Shown piece after piece: positions 1-9,626 of a stretch of DNA of 64,000 nt. Made by a program: the position numbers and the translations under genes. The stretch lies in NCBI GenBank assembly GCA_046297935.1, contig JBKBHA010000002.1:124001-188000 (forward strand), given 5' to 3'. Source of the DNA: CAYMZZ01 sp046297935 (GTDB lineage: Bacteria > Bacteroidota > Bacteroidia > Chitinophagales > Chitinophagaceae). Below the pieces are notes generated by a model. That model did no database searches and was not told where the DNA came from. It saw only the letters and a list, made by a program, of their open reading frames with translations. Positions within the stretch are counted from its first letter, which is position 1. The number at the start of each line of letters is the position of its first letter.

Positions 1-748
1 TCAACTTCACACTATCATGTTTCCGGCGCATCCGCATATTGAGCAACTCAACTAACAGCGAGAAGGCGATAGTGGTGTAGATATAATTCTTGCTGATTTC
101 CTGATGGAATGCTTCGGCCACCAGCATGATTCCGATGGCAATCAGGAACGAAAGCGCCAGCATTTGCAGCGAAGGATGTTTGTTGATAAAATGGCTGATC
201 GGACCCGCAAAAATCATCATGATGATGATGGAGATAATAACAGCAATGATCATGATCGATACATAGTCGACCATGCCAATCGCAGTCAGGATAGAATCAA
301 AAGAAAAGACTGCATCGATCAGTACGATTTGAAGTATTACTGACCGTAGCGAGGAGTAGGTCTTTTTCTGTGTTGAATCCGGATCGGGTTTTTCCAGTTT
401 GTGATGAATTTCGAGTGTGCTTTTTCCAATCAGAAAAAGGCCGCCGGCCAACAGGATCAGGTCTTTCCAACTGATGCCGATGGGTTCTCCATCTTCTTTA
501 AGAAAAGGAATAGTGAAGAGGGGTTCCTTCAATCGCATGATCCAGGTGATGGTTAACAGTAAGCCCACCCGGAATACCATTGCCAGCAAAAGCCCGATAT
601 TACGAGCCTTGCGTTGCTGCGATGGATCGAGTTTGTCGGAAATGATGGATATGAAAATGATATTGTCCACTCCTAAAACGATCTCAAGAAATGCCAGGGT
701 TAGCAGACTTAACCACACAGAAGGATCAGAGAAATCAGGCCAAAACAT
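1..748 (-). CDS. TerC family integral membrane protein (3' end outside window)
   Basis: The reading frame opens with ATG at 748 and runs off the left edge without a stop, so the C-terminus is missing; 249 residues are visible. The N-terminal part carries the TerC hallmark EIVLGVDNI (about residues 18-26), and a second copy-like motif DAVFSFDSI lies in the middle, each inside a hydrophobic helix; the acidic residues in these helices are the conserved TerC pair. About seven hydrophobic segments are visible. TerC/YkoY proteins are polytopic inner-membrane proteins linked in other bacteria to metal (manganese) export or metalation of secreted proteins; the name from tellurite resistance should not be taken as function here. 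It is divergent from hutI with an 87-base gap. Confidence 0.85.
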   Translation of the reverse strand, partial: MFWPDFSDPSVWLSLLTLAFLEIVLGVDNIIFISIISDKLDPSQQRKARNIGLLLAMVFRVGLLLTITWIMRLKEPLFTIPFLKEDGEPIGISWKDLILLAGGLFLIGKSTLEIHHKLEKPDPDSTQKKTYSSLRSVILQIVLIDAVFSFDSILTAIGMVDYVSIMIIAVIISIIIMMIFAGPISHFINKHPSLQMLALSFLIAIGIMLVAEAFHQEISKNYIYTTIAFSLLVELLNMRMRRKHDSVKL

Positions 749-835
749 AGTTATTATTTATACGAGCAATAAAGATAAATGGAAATGGCTAAGCAACCAT
801 TTTTTTTGCCGCCACGGCTTTTGTAATATTGTTAT

Positions 836-2077
836 ATGTCTACCGTATTGATTCAGCATATCCGCGGACTGGTTGCTGTACATGCGCCGGCGCAGCCTTT
901 AAGGGGGGCAGAGTTAGCGCAATTGCCGGTTTGGCAAAATGCCTATCTCCTGCTGGAAGATGGTGAAATTGCAGGATTCGGAACCATGGATCAACTGGAT
1001 GCCATCAATGCATTACCTGCCAACATTGTGGATGCCACAGGCCGCTGGGTATTGCCAGCCTGGTGTGATTCTCATACTCATCTGGTATATGCCGAAAGTC
1101 GCGAGAACGAGTTTATCGATAAAATTCGCGGCCTGAGTTATGCCGAAATTGCGGCAAAGGGTGGGGGTATATTGAATTCAGCAGCGCGACTGGCAGACCT
1201 TTCAGAAGATGAATTGTTCAATCGATCCTGGCAACGCCTACAGGAAATCAGCGCCCTGGGAACCGGGTCAGTTGAAATAAAAAGCGGATATGGACTCTCG
1301 CTGGAAGCCGAATTGAAAATGCTCCGGGTGATTCGCCGCCTCAAAGAGCGTTCAGCTTTAAACATAAAAGCCAGTTTTCTCGGCGCACATGCTATACCTT
1401 CCGAATACCGGGATAACAGAGAAGGCTATATCCGTTTGATAATCGAAGAAATGATTCCGGCCGTTGCGGCCGAGCGTCTGGCCGATTACATTGATGTGTT
1501 TTGTGAAACCGGCTTCTTTAACCCTGAAGAAATGGATCAGATTGCGCGCGCCGGAATGTCTGTTGGGTTGAAGCCCAAACTGCACGTCAATCAATTGAAC
1601 AGCATTGGGGGTTTGCAGAAAGCTCTGGAGTTGCCGGCATTAAGTGTGGATCATCTGGAAACCATGACTGCTGAAGATATCCGGGACCTCGGGCGTTCTC
1701 AAACGATTGGAACGCTGTTGCCGTCGGCAGCATTCTTTCTTCGCATGCCTTACCAGCCGGCCCGGCAATTGCTGGCTGCGGGCGCGGCGCTTGCACTGGC
1801 CAGCGACTATAATCCCGGTTCTTCACCTTCGGGCAATATGAATTTTTTGTTATCGCTGGCCTGTATTCAGCTCAGGATGCTGCCGGAGGAAGCCATCAAT
1901 GCTGCTACCATCAACGGCGCATTTGCCATGGATTGCCAGCATAACAGCGGCAGTATCATGATTGGAAAAAGGGCCGATCTGATCCTGACCAAACCGATGC
2001 CTTCGCTTGCATTTCTTCCCTATTCCTTTGGCAGCAACCAGGTGGAAAGAGTGATGATAAAGGGGAAGTGGATTTGA
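836..2077 (+). CDS. hutI: Imidazolonepropionase (histidine degradation)
   Basis: Imidazolonepropionase hydrolyses 4-imidazolone-5-propanoate to N-formimidoyl-L-glutamate in the cytoplasm, the third step of histidine breakdown. At 413 residues it has the usual family length. Metal and substrate residues of the amidohydrolase superfamily are visible: DSHTH (His80, His82), GAHAIP (His185), HVNQ (His250) and the catalytic Asp in ASDYNPGS (Asp324). ATG at 836 gives a normal N-terminus. The antiporter gene begins 23 bases downstream and hutG 35 bases after that, so the three are likely co-transcribed. A near -7 box (TAATATTG, 824-831) ends only four bases before the start codon, which would imply a nearly leaderless message; this is weak. 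Confidence 0.95.
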   Translation: MSTVLIQHIRGLVAVHAPAQPLRGAELAQLPVWQNAYLLLEDGEIAGFGTMDQLDAINALPANIVDATGRWVLPAWCDSHTHLVYAESRENEFIDKIRGLSYAEIAAKGGGILNSAARLADLSEDELFNRSWQRLQEISALGTGSVEIKSGYGLSLEAELKMLRVIRRLKERSALNIKASFLGAHAIPSEYRDNREGYIRLIIEEMIPAVAAERLADYIDVFCETGFFNPEEMDQIARAGMSVGLKPKLHVNQLNSIGGLQKALELPALSVDHLETMTAEDIRDLGRSQTIGTLLPSAAFFLRMPYQPARQLLAAGAALALASDYNPGSSPSGNMNFLLSLACIQLRMLPEEAINAATINGAFAMDCQHNSGSIMIGKRADLILTKPMPSLAFLPYSFGSNQVERVMIKGKWI

Positions 2078-2100
2078 GGAATTTTCCCGTATATTAGGGT

Positions 2101-3330
2101 ATGAATGGATTGAATACGGAAGAAGTACTGATTGCCCTCTGTAGCCTGGTTGTTTTATCTTATATCTTTTCGATTGTTTCACGTTATATACGGATTCCAT
2201 CAGTACTGCTCCTGCTGTTTGCTGGTATCGGTTTTCGCGCACTTGCCGATTTTTACCAGTTTGAAATGAGCTTTTCAGCCCAACTGATTGAATCGCTGGG
2301 CGTGGTAGGTCTGATCATGATCGTACTGGAAGCGGGTCTCGACTTGAAGTTGGGGCGCAACAAGTTGGTTCTGATCCGGAATTCTTTCTTTTCTGCACTG
2401 TTCATTTTCGCCATCTCCACCGTGTTATTGACTTATATTCTCAATTATTGGTTAAGTGAACCTATTGAGAAATGTCTGGTGTATGCCATACCATTGTCGA
2501 TCATGAGCAGCTCGATCGTTATTCCCAGCATCAACCCGCTGAGCGATCAAAAAAGGGAATTCCTGGTGTACGAAGCCTCTTTTTCCGACATAATCGGAAT
2601 CATAGTATTCAACTATTTCACTGCCGATGATGTATTGTCGTTGAGTTCCTTTGGTATGTTTTCCATGAACATAGTAGTTTCTATCGTGCTGTCGGTGCTG
2701 TTGTCGCTTTTACTTTTGATTATCCTGGCTAAAACCCGGCTTAATATCAAGTTTTTCCTTATTTTTTCATTGCTCATTCTGATCTACGCCGGAGGTAAAA
2801 TGCTGCACCTGCCTTCGTTGATTATTATTCTTGTTTTTGGTTTGCTTATTAACAATTGGGAAAAACTAAAATGGACCCCGCTCGTAAAGTTTTTCCCTCA
2901 CGAGCAGGTGGATTCTTTAAGACATTTGCTTCATTCTGTCACCGCAGAAACTTCATTTCTTATTCGAACCTTCTTTTTTCTGCTCTTCGGGTATTCTATT
3001 TCGCTGGCTTTTCTCAACGAAATGGATATACTTCAGGTGGGCAGCCTGATTGTGGTAGCCATGTTTGTGGTGCGAATTCTGTATCTGCGATTCTTTGTGC
3101 GCACCAATCTTTTTCCCGAAGCATTCTTTATTCCAAGAGGGTTGATCACGATTGTATTGTTTTATAAAATTCCGGAATCGCTGAAGCTAAGCAGCTTTAA
3201 CGACGGAATATTGTTTTTCATCATCCTTACCACCAGCATCATCATGGCGTTGGGGATGATTTTCTATAAAAAGAAACCGGAACAGGTGGTAGAAGAATCC
3301 ACTTTTTCCGAGCGGTCAGACATCATGTAA
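2101..3330 (+). CDS. Cation:proton antiporter (CPA family)
   Basis: A 409-residue, very hydrophobic protein with about 11-12 membrane spans and no soluble domain apart from a short charged tail after the last helix. The pattern of the N-terminal half, including LEAGLDLKLGRNK and the SSSIVIPS stretch, fits the Na+/H+ exchanger domain of the monovalent cation:proton antiporter (CPA) superfamily. It would act in the inner membrane. The gene sits between hutI and hutG with gaps of 23 and 34 bases, so it is probably in the same transcript. A role in moving histidine, ammonium or a cation linked to histidine catabolism can only be guessed. Ion specificity cannot be read from sequence. Confidence 0.8.
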   Translation: MNGLNTEEVLIALCSLVVLSYIFSIVSRYIRIPSVLLLLFAGIGFRALADFYQFEMSFSAQLIESLGVVGLIMIVLEAGLDLKLGRNKLVLIRNSFFSALFIFAISTVLLTYILNYWLSEPIEKCLVYAIPLSIMSSSIVIPSINPLSDQKREFLVYEASFSDIIGIIVFNYFTADDVLSLSSFGMFSMNIVVSIVLSVLLSLLLLIILAKTRLNIKFFLIFSLLILIYAGGKMLHLPSLIIILVFGLLINNWEKLKWTPLVKFFPHEQVDSLRHLLHSVTAETSFLIRTFFFLLFGYSISLAFLNEMDILQVGSLIVVAMFVVRILYLRFFVRTNLFPEAFFIPRGLITIVLFYKIPESLKLSSFNDGILFFIILTTSIIMALGMIFYKKKPEQVVEESTFSERSDIM

Positions 3331-3364
3331 TTGATGCGACCAGCCGTTACAAAACTGCTTTGCC

Positions 3365-4450
3365 ATGACAATTCCAATTGAAAAGCGTATCCATTTTAAA
3401 TGGTACTGCAAACAGGATGTTTTATCACTCACGCGCTTGCGTCAGTTTGAGACCCGAATTGGGGAAAGGGTGCAGGTGGCTCATCCCGGCCAGGACCCGG
3501 AGGAGTACTTAACCAGATCTTCCGCACGCTTCGTATTGTTGGGCGTACCTGAGGATATTGGAGTGAGAGCCAATCTTGGCGTGCCGGGGGCAGATACGGC
3601 CTGGATACCATTTTTACAGTCGTTTTTGAACATGCAAAGCAACGATTTTCTGGATGGGAACGAACTGTTGTTGTCAGGCCATTTTGATTTTGGCGATATC
3701 CAGTATCTGATCGATCATACAGCCCGTGGCGAACAGGAACGCACGGATGCTTACCGTCATGCTGTAAACAGCATTGACGACGAAGTGGAGCAGATGATAA
3801 AGCTCATAACCGGCCTCGGAAAAATTCCCATCGTGATTGGAGGTGGACATAATAATGCATACCCGGTAATAAAGGGCGCCGCCAAAGGATGGCATAAGTC
3901 GGGGTTAATCAGCCACCCGCGAATCAACTGCATTAACCTCGATGCCCATACAGACTATAGAACAACGGAAGGCAGACATAGCGGTAATCCGTTTCGGTAT
4001 GCCATGGAAGATGGCTACCTGCAGCGGTATTGTGTGGTGGGTATGCATGAAAACTTTGTTCCACAAAATGTATGGCTCGATATAATGGAGAACCCCAATG
4101 TAGACTGCATAAGCTTCGAAGACATTTTCATTTACGAAAAACGGACCTTTTTACAGGCAGTGGCACATGCAACGGGGTTTACAGAAAACGGAATGGCAGG
4201 AATTGAACTTGATCTCGACAGTATTGCCGGTGTGCTGGCCAGTGCTGCTTCACCCATTGGAATTACCGGCTTGCAGGCAAGGCAGTATGTTCATTTTGCC
4301 GCTTCAGATGCAAAAGCAGCTTACCTGCATATATGCGAAGGAGCCTGCCGACTGGGGGATGGTAGAACTGATGCGTCAACTGGTAAGCTGATTGCCTACC
4401 TGGTGGCGGATTTTCTGAAAGCTCTGCAACCACCTGGATCTTATGCCTAA
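3365..4450 (+). CDS. hutG: Formimidoylglutamase, arginase superfamily (histidine degradation)
   Basis: Predicted to hydrolyse N-formimidoyl-L-glutamate to L-glutamate and formamide, the step after HutI. The binuclear manganese site of the arginase/ureohydrolase fold is intact: GGGH (His162), DAHTD (Asp193, His195, Asp197) and DLDS (Asp283, Asp285). The 361-residue length, with an N-terminal extension relative to short ureohydrolases, matches the Bacteroidota form. Location two genes after hutI supports HutG rather than arginase or agmatinase. Its last four bases overlap the 3' end of the convergent patatin gene, leaving no room for a separate terminator. Confidence 0.9.
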   Translation: MTIPIEKRIHFKWYCKQDVLSLTRLRQFETRIGERVQVAHPGQDPEEYLTRSSARFVLLGVPEDIGVRANLGVPGADTAWIPFLQSFLNMQSNDFLDGNELLLSGHFDFGDIQYLIDHTARGEQERTDAYRHAVNSIDDEVEQMIKLITGLGKIPIVIGGGHNNAYPVIKGAAKGWHKSGLISHPRINCINLDAHTDYRTTEGRHSGNPFRYAMEDGYLQRYCVVGMHENFVPQNVWLDIMENPNVDCISFEDIFIYEKRTFLQAVAHATGFTENGMAGIELDLDSIAGVLASAASPIGITGLQARQYVHFAASDAKAAYLHICEGACRLGDGRTDASTGKLIAYLVADFLKALQPPGSYA

Positions 4451-6753
4451 AAAGGAATACCCAGGTTGATGAATGTTTGAACCTTGCCGGTTTGGTCGCT
4501 GTACATCAGACTCAAATCAAGGGGGCCAAGTGCAAAGTTGTAAGAAAAAGTGAGTGCGTAGCCTGTATAAATGTCGCGGCCATTGAAAAAGCTGCTTCGG
4601 CTGATGAAGTTATTGACCAGCACATTCGCCCTGCCGGTTATATACACATTGGGATACAACGTGTACCGCAAACCACTCTGCAAACTGGCATATGCGGGGG
4701 TGTAGATAGAGCCTTCCTGTAAACCGGCAAAGAGGACCTGCCTTCGGAAAAGGCGTACCATTCCGCCAACCACAAATTCGTTCATGATCTGCCGGTCATA
4801 GTTGAAATTGATACCGCTTTGGGCATGCAGGAATCCAACCAGGCGCGGGCCAAATGGCAGATAGCCTTCCGCAGAAAGGGTCGTGTAGTTGAAAGCATTT
4901 TTTGACACCTGAATTGAATCTGGATTCGGCAATGGCTGCCCATCTGCCAGGAAGTCGACCTTCAAAGATTGCCGCAGTATTCGACCAACTTCCCATTCAA
5001 TTTGCACACCGCGATTGGGAAATATATTTCGATCAAGTGTGTGGTGATGCAGATAAAACTGAAAGCTGTTGAATTGACTGCGCCCACGGAATGCGAGATC
5101 GGGACTGATGGTTGGATTGTATTTTAACCATTCAAAACGGTGCCCGATGCCTATCGCAAAATTGCGGCTGGGTGTAAACTGCAGGCGCTCGGCAACCTCC
5201 CAATAGTTCTGCTTATAAACACCGGTTTGTTTGAATTCTTCGTATGAGAAAAAGTCGAACCGGTCGAATTGTGTTTTTGCTACTAACGCAAAGTTTTTGA
5301 GGCGACCCAGATACTGGAGATGTTCGCCCTTTAATCGGAAGCTTTCGCCCAGATTGAAGGTTACGAGGCTGCGGCTGTTGGGTGTGAAAAAATTGCGGGT
5401 GGTGATATTTCCAATGAGTCCGATGCCCGAAAAGCGCGAATAATGAAGACCCAGTTTGGCGAAAGTGAATGGATTTTCAGACACATGAAACTCAATATGG
5501 GCACTCCCGTCGGCTTTCGAATGCAGGGAATAAGTAATCCGGTTATAATACCTGGTACCAAAGGCCTGGCGAAGCATATTGGAAAGCTGCCGGGCTGAAT
5601 ATCGGTTCCCGGTTTTAAAGTTCATGGTATTGATGAAGAAACCCTGGCGGGTCTTTTCTAAGCCCGACACAGAAAAAGAACTGATCCATACACTGTCGAC
5701 CTTTGGCAATCTGTTTTTATCGGCGGCCTGATCACCATAAATGGCATTGAGCGAATCAGCCAAATGTTTGAAGCGCGGATAAAGACGTTCACCTTCTTCC
5801 AGTCCTTTTTTCAAAATGGCCTCCGCATTATTGAAACTGCCCATACTGAATTCTTCGAGGCTAAAGGGAACATATACATCGCAAAGCGGTATTTCCTTTC
5901 TGCTGTCCTCACTTTCCCGGAAAAAAGCTACCTGTAGCAGTATCTGGAATACATTTCTTACTTTTTCTGACGGAAGCAGGCCACTGGCCACATTACTTCC
6001 GATCACAATGTCAGCACCCATTTCGCGCACATCCTTTACTGGAAAATTTCGCACGATGCCTCCGTCTACCAACCGCAAACTGTCTATATCAACTGCGGTA
6101 AACACGGAAGGAATAGCCATGCTGGCACGAACGGCTGAAATGATCTCCCCATTTTTCAGAACAACGGCATTGCCGGTGCCAACATCGGTACTGATACAGC
6201 GAAAAGGAATACTGAACTGGCTGAAGTCTTTATGCTTATAAACGGGAAAAAACAGTTCTGAGAATTTGATCCATAGTTCCTGAGCTTCCAACAAGCCGGT
6301 CGACAATTTGAGTTGATGATTGATCCAGGGCAGTTCAACTACGTATTTAGATGACTCTTTTTTCTCTTCCATGAAAAGACTACGCAGGTCGGCCTGATTG
6401 CGCAGCAGAATATCCCAGTCAACTGCACGTGCAATTTTTATTAATGAATCGGCTGAATAACCTACCGCATAAAGGCTTCCCAGAATTGCACCCATGGAAG
6501 TGCCGGTAATATAGTCTACTTTCAGACCGGCAGAATCAATTGCTTTCAATATGCCGAGGTGAGCGAGTCCTTTTGCGCCTCCACCACTAAGGGTAACACC
6601 GATACGGGGACGTTGCCCGGACTGTTGCGCAGCAAGTTGAGCCGGCACAATGAACAGGAACAATAGAGTGATGGTGATCAGCAGCCAGAGGCGGTGCTGT
6701 TCCCTATGGAGTGTGCGTGAATCAAAAAGTATAGTTGCGGCCAGCCGTTTCAT
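4447..6753 (-). CDS. Patatin-like phospholipase with POTRA and outer-membrane beta-barrel
   Basis: A 768-residue exported protein. An N-terminal hydrophobic segment (about residues 22-42) acts as signal. The patatin domain follows: oxyanion-hole GGGAKG at 57-62, nucleophile elbow GTSMG with Ser86, and the dyad Asp in DGG at Asp230. A linker leads to one POTRA-like unit (about 355-430) and a C-terminal region of alternating amphipathic strands typical of the 16-strand surface-antigen/BamA-type barrel, ending in an aromatic residue. This is the PlpD-like (type Vd secretion) architecture, in which the lipase is carried through or displayed by its own barrel. The upstream ABC-F gene ends 60 bases before it on the same strand. 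Substrate is unknown. Confidence 0.9.
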   Translation of the reverse strand: MKRLAATILFDSRTLHREQHRLWLLITITLLFLFIVPAQLAAQQSGQRPRIGVTLSGGGAKGLAHLGILKAIDSAGLKVDYITGTSMGAILGSLYAVGYSADSLIKIARAVDWDILLRNQADLRSLFMEEKKESSKYVVELPWINHQLKLSTGLLEAQELWIKFSELFFPVYKHKDFSQFSIPFRCISTDVGTGNAVVLKNGEIISAVRASMAIPSVFTAVDIDSLRLVDGGIVRNFPVKDVREMGADIVIGSNVASGLLPSEKVRNVFQILLQVAFFRESEDSRKEIPLCDVYVPFSLEEFSMGSFNNAEAILKKGLEEGERLYPRFKHLADSLNAIYGDQAADKNRLPKVDSVWISSFSVSGLEKTRQGFFINTMNFKTGNRYSARQLSNMLRQAFGTRYYNRITYSLHSKADGSAHIEFHVSENPFTFAKLGLHYSRFSGIGLIGNITTRNFFTPNSRSLVTFNLGESFRLKGEHLQYLGRLKNFALVAKTQFDRFDFFSYEEFKQTGVYKQNYWEVAERLQFTPSRNFAIGIGHRFEWLKYNPTISPDLAFRGRSQFNSFQFYLHHHTLDRNIFPNRGVQIEWEVGRILRQSLKVDFLADGQPLPNPDSIQVSKNAFNYTTLSAEGYLPFGPRLVGFLHAQSGINFNYDRQIMNEFVVGGMVRLFRRQVLFAGLQEGSIYTPAYASLQSGLRYTLYPNVYITGRANVLVNNFISRSSFFNGRDIYTGYALTFSYNFALGPLDLSLMYSDQTGKVQTFINLGIPF

Positions 6754-6813
6754 GGGAAAGATTCAGCCGCACAAGTTAACACAGAACATTGGAAACCCGA
6801 AGCAATGGAATTG

Positions 6814-8790
6814 TTAATTGCCTTCCAGTTCCATCAGTCGTTCAAAAACCACTTCATATTCTTTTTCAAGTTTCTGAAGTTGCTGGCTGGCTACCTGATG
6901 CTGGTTTTCTGTTTGTTTAAACCGGTCTTTATCGGCATAGGTGTCCGGGTGGGCCAATGCCAGCGATAATTCTTCGAGTTTCAATTTCTGAGCTGCTATC
7001 TGTTCTTCCAATTGCTGAAATAGCTTTTGTTGTTTCTGCAGTTCTTTTTTCAATTCCTTGTTGATGGGCGCGTTGGCTGTTGCTACGGAGGCTACGGGCG
7101 CGGCTGCTGTGGGTACTGCTGAGGGCGCCTTGGTCTCCTGTTTTGCGCGATTCTGTTGCGGTTCTGCTTTGCCTTTTGGATCAGCCTGCCGGGCCATTCG
7201 TTCTTTCCAGGCCACCCATTCATCGTACCCGCCCTTAAACTCTTTCACTTCGTGATCGGTGATTTCCCAGATCTTGTTGGCCGTTTTAGATATAAAATAC
7301 CGGTCATGGCTAACCAGGATCAGGCTGCCTTCGTAGCGGTTCAGGGCCTCAATCAACAGCTCGCAGCTATGCATGTCAAGGTGGTTGGTCGGTTCATCGA
7401 GCATCAGAAAATTGGCCTTACTCACCATTGTTTTAGCCAGCGCCACCCGGGCTTTCTCACCTCCACTCAATACTTTGATCTTTTTGTCGGAGTCGTCGCC
7501 GCTAAACAAAAAACAACCGAGTATAGTGCGCAATTCCAGTTCAGTCAACTGGCTGCCGCATTCTTTCATTTCATCTATCACTGTGTTATTAACGTTCAGC
7601 GACTCCAGTTGGTGCTGGGCGTAAAAACTCTCCTCTACATTATGGCCCCATTTCCTTTCGCCTGTATAAGATTCGGCCCCGGCAATGATGCGCAGCAGGG
7701 TCGATTTCCCTTTTCCGTTTGCACCAATCAGTGCTATTTTGTCACCCCGCTCAATCTCAGCTTTGGCATTTTCAAGAATCACCTGATCGCCAAATTTTTT
7801 TCCCAAATGATTCAGCTCAACTAGCACTTTGCCAGGCGTTTTGTCCACTCTGAAATTGATTTTCAGATTGGGTCGCTCCAGCGTTGTTTCTTCAATACGC
7901 TCCAGCTTGTCAAGCCGTTTCTGAATACTCTGTGCCTGAGCCGCTTTACTGGCTTTGGCTTTAAATCGCTCAACAAAGCGCTCCTGTTGCCGAATATAAT
8001 CCTGCTGATTTTCGTAAGCTTTCTGCTGCAGGTCCATTCGCAGCGCTTTCTCCTTTTCGTAGAATTCGTAGTTGCCATTGTAGAAGTGCAGGCGCTGCTG
8101 ATACAGTTCCACAATTTTGGTAACCATTCGGTTCAGGAAAAATTTGTCGTGACTTACAATCACCACAGCACCTTTATAATGTTGCAGGTATTTTTCGAGC
8201 CATTCAATTGAAGGGAGATCAAGGTGGTTGGTCGGTTCATCCAACAATAACAGATCGGGTTGCTGTAAAATCATTTTGGCCAGCAGCACCCTCATGCGCC
8301 AGCCACCCGAAAACTCCCGGTAGGGGCGTTGAAGGTCTGTATTTGAAAACCCCAGGCCCTGCAAAACCTCTTCGGTACGATGGTGGATATCGTAGCCGCC
8401 AAGGGTTTCCAGTTCGTGCAATTTATCAGAATATTCGTGAAGAGTTTTTTCGTCACCTGTTTTTTCCAGTTCCTGGCCAAGCACTTCAATTTCCTTTTCC
8501 AGCTGAAGTACCCGCTCAAATGCGCTGAGCGCCACATTTAGTATCGAATCATCCGTATCGAACGAAAGTAGATCCTGATGCAGATAACCGATGCTGGTTG
8601 AACGGCTTCTTTCCACCGTGCCTGCCGAAGGGCTGTACTGGCCCACCAGTAATTTCAGCAAAGTTGATTTACCAGTTCCGTTATAGCCAATTAAGCCAAT
8701 TCGCTCATTGGGTTGTATATGCCAGGTGGCATCGTCTACGATCACCCTCGCACCAAATTCAAATGTTACATCCTGTAATCCTGCCAGCAT
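6814..8790 (-). CDS. ABC-F family ATPase (ribosome-associated type)
   Basis: 658 residues with two ABC ATPase domains and no membrane segment, the ABC-F layout. Domain 1 has Walker A GYNGTGKST, signature SGGWRMRV and Walker B LLLLDEPTNHLD; domain 2 has GANGKGKST, LSGGEKARV and LMLDEPTNHLD. A charged linker joins them. The last ~110 residues, after a low-complexity Ala/Pro/Gln stretch, form a strongly charged coiled coil like the Uup C-terminal domain. Such proteins act on the ribosome or in translation quality control; some members give antibiotic resistance, but nothing in sequence or neighbourhood supports that here. Divergent from the DUF3347 gene with a 110-base gap. Confidence 0.92.
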   Translation of the reverse strand: MLAGLQDVTFEFGARVIVDDATWHIQPNERIGLIGYNGTGKSTLLKLLVGQYSPSAGTVERSRSTSIGYLHQDLLSFDTDDSILNVALSAFERVLQLEKEIEVLGQELEKTGDEKTLHEYSDKLHELETLGGYDIHHRTEEVLQGLGFSNTDLQRPYREFSGGWRMRVLLAKMILQQPDLLLLDEPTNHLDLPSIEWLEKYLQHYKGAVVIVSHDKFFLNRMVTKIVELYQQRLHFYNGNYEFYEKEKALRMDLQQKAYENQQDYIRQQERFVERFKAKASKAAQAQSIQKRLDKLERIEETTLERPNLKINFRVDKTPGKVLVELNHLGKKFGDQVILENAKAEIERGDKIALIGANGKGKSTLLRIIAGAESYTGERKWGHNVEESFYAQHQLESLNVNNTVIDEMKECGSQLTELELRTILGCFLFSGDDSDKKIKVLSGGEKARVALAKTMVSKANFLMLDEPTNHLDMHSCELLIEALNRYEGSLILVSHDRYFISKTANKIWEITDHEVKEFKGGYDEWVAWKERMARQADPKGKAEPQQNRAKQETKAPSAVPTAAAPVASVATANAPINKELKKELQKQQKLFQQLEEQIAAQKLKLEELSLALAHPDTYADKDRFKQTENQHQVASQQLQKLEKEYEVVFERLMELEGN

Positions 8791-8878
8791 AAAATATTGT
8801 CGTTATCTAAATCTTTGGCCGTTATAGTTCGGCCATAAGCTGCAAAAATAAGAATTCCTGATTCCAGCACCTTTGATT

Positions 8879-8886
8879 TAACTTTG
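8879..8886 (+). promoter_or_regulatory. Putative -7 box for the DUF3347 gene
   Basis: TAACTTTG matches the Bacteroidota -7 consensus TAnnTTTG and lies 14 bases before the ATG at 8901. No clear -33 TTG is seen at the expected distance. Confidence 0.5.
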
Positions 8887-8900
8887 AAAAAAAGCATCGG

Positions 8901-9527
8901 ATGAAGAAGTTTTTCGCGATTTTCTTTGCTATCATCATTATTGGCGCAGGCTACATTTATTTTACCTATTTCCGCGGAGGGAAAAAGGCCCCTAAAGGAC
9001 CCAAGCCAGTACCAATGGCTGTGAGCAAACATAGTGCATCATTCAACAGTTCGGTGCAGGAGGCGCTCGATGCCTATTATGATCTGTCGGAGGCACTGGT
9101 AGAATGGAATGAAGCTTCTTCTTCGGCTGCGGCTGCCAAACTGCATACTGCCCTCGACAGCCTGAAAGTGGAAGAGCTTAAAGTTGATACCACCGGTATT
9201 TACGAAAGCGCGCTGGATCCATTGGCTAATGCGAGGCAGGCCGTTGCAGCCATCGAATCGGGTACCGACTGGGAGCCTCGTCGTCGCGCATTTATGAACC
9301 TATCCGAGAATCTGCGCCTGCTCATGATCGTTGTCAAATATGATCAGGCCAAATTATACTGGCAGGAGTGCCCCATGGCTTTCAATGATACAGAGGCAGC
9401 TTACTGGATCAGCCCAACAGCGGATGTACGCAACCCTTACCTGGGGCTGAAGCATCCAAAATACAAGGATGGTATGCTGGAATGTGGCAGTCCGAAAGAC
9501 AGCCTCAATTTCATGCTTAACCAGTAG
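8901..9527 (+). CDS. Membrane-anchored DUF3347 domain protein
   Basis: 208 residues: one N-terminal membrane helix (about 5-23) then a basic stretch and a soluble alpha-helical domain. The domain begins with a helix around YYDLSEALVEWN and ends with the landmarks QECPMAF, AYWIS, NPYLGLKHP and ML-CG, which are the conserved features of DUF3347. In other Bacteroidota DUF3347 is found alone or fused to CusB-like metal-efflux adaptor proteins, so a periplasmic metal-related role is possible but not shown. The conserved Cys of CPMAF and of MLECG, with nearby His, could bind a metal (inference). No metal efflux genes are adjacent. Confidence 0.75.
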   Translation: MKKFFAIFFAIIIIGAGYIYFTYFRGGKKAPKGPKPVPMAVSKHSASFNSSVQEALDAYYDLSEALVEWNEASSSAAAAKLHTALDSLKVEELKVDTTGIYESALDPLANARQAVAAIESGTDWEPRRRAFMNLSENLRLLMIVVKYDQAKLYWQECPMAFNDTEAAYWISPTADVRNPYLGLKHPKYKDGMLECGSPKDSLNFMLNQ

Positions 9528-9626
9528 CCGACACAGCGGCTCGCAAGTTTTTAGCCTATCGACCGTCTAACCGGTTAGTTCTTTCGGGCCCGATCCATTT
9601 ATTTTATCCAAAACACTAACCAGCAC

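Noticed and set aside
1..748. Tellurite resistance
   Set aside because: TerC-family membership does not show tellurite resistance and no other ter genes are present.
6814..8790. Antibiotic-resistance ABC-F
   Set aside because: Two domains plus Uup-like C-terminal coiled coil fit housekeeping ABC-F; no resistance neighbour or leader peptide is seen.
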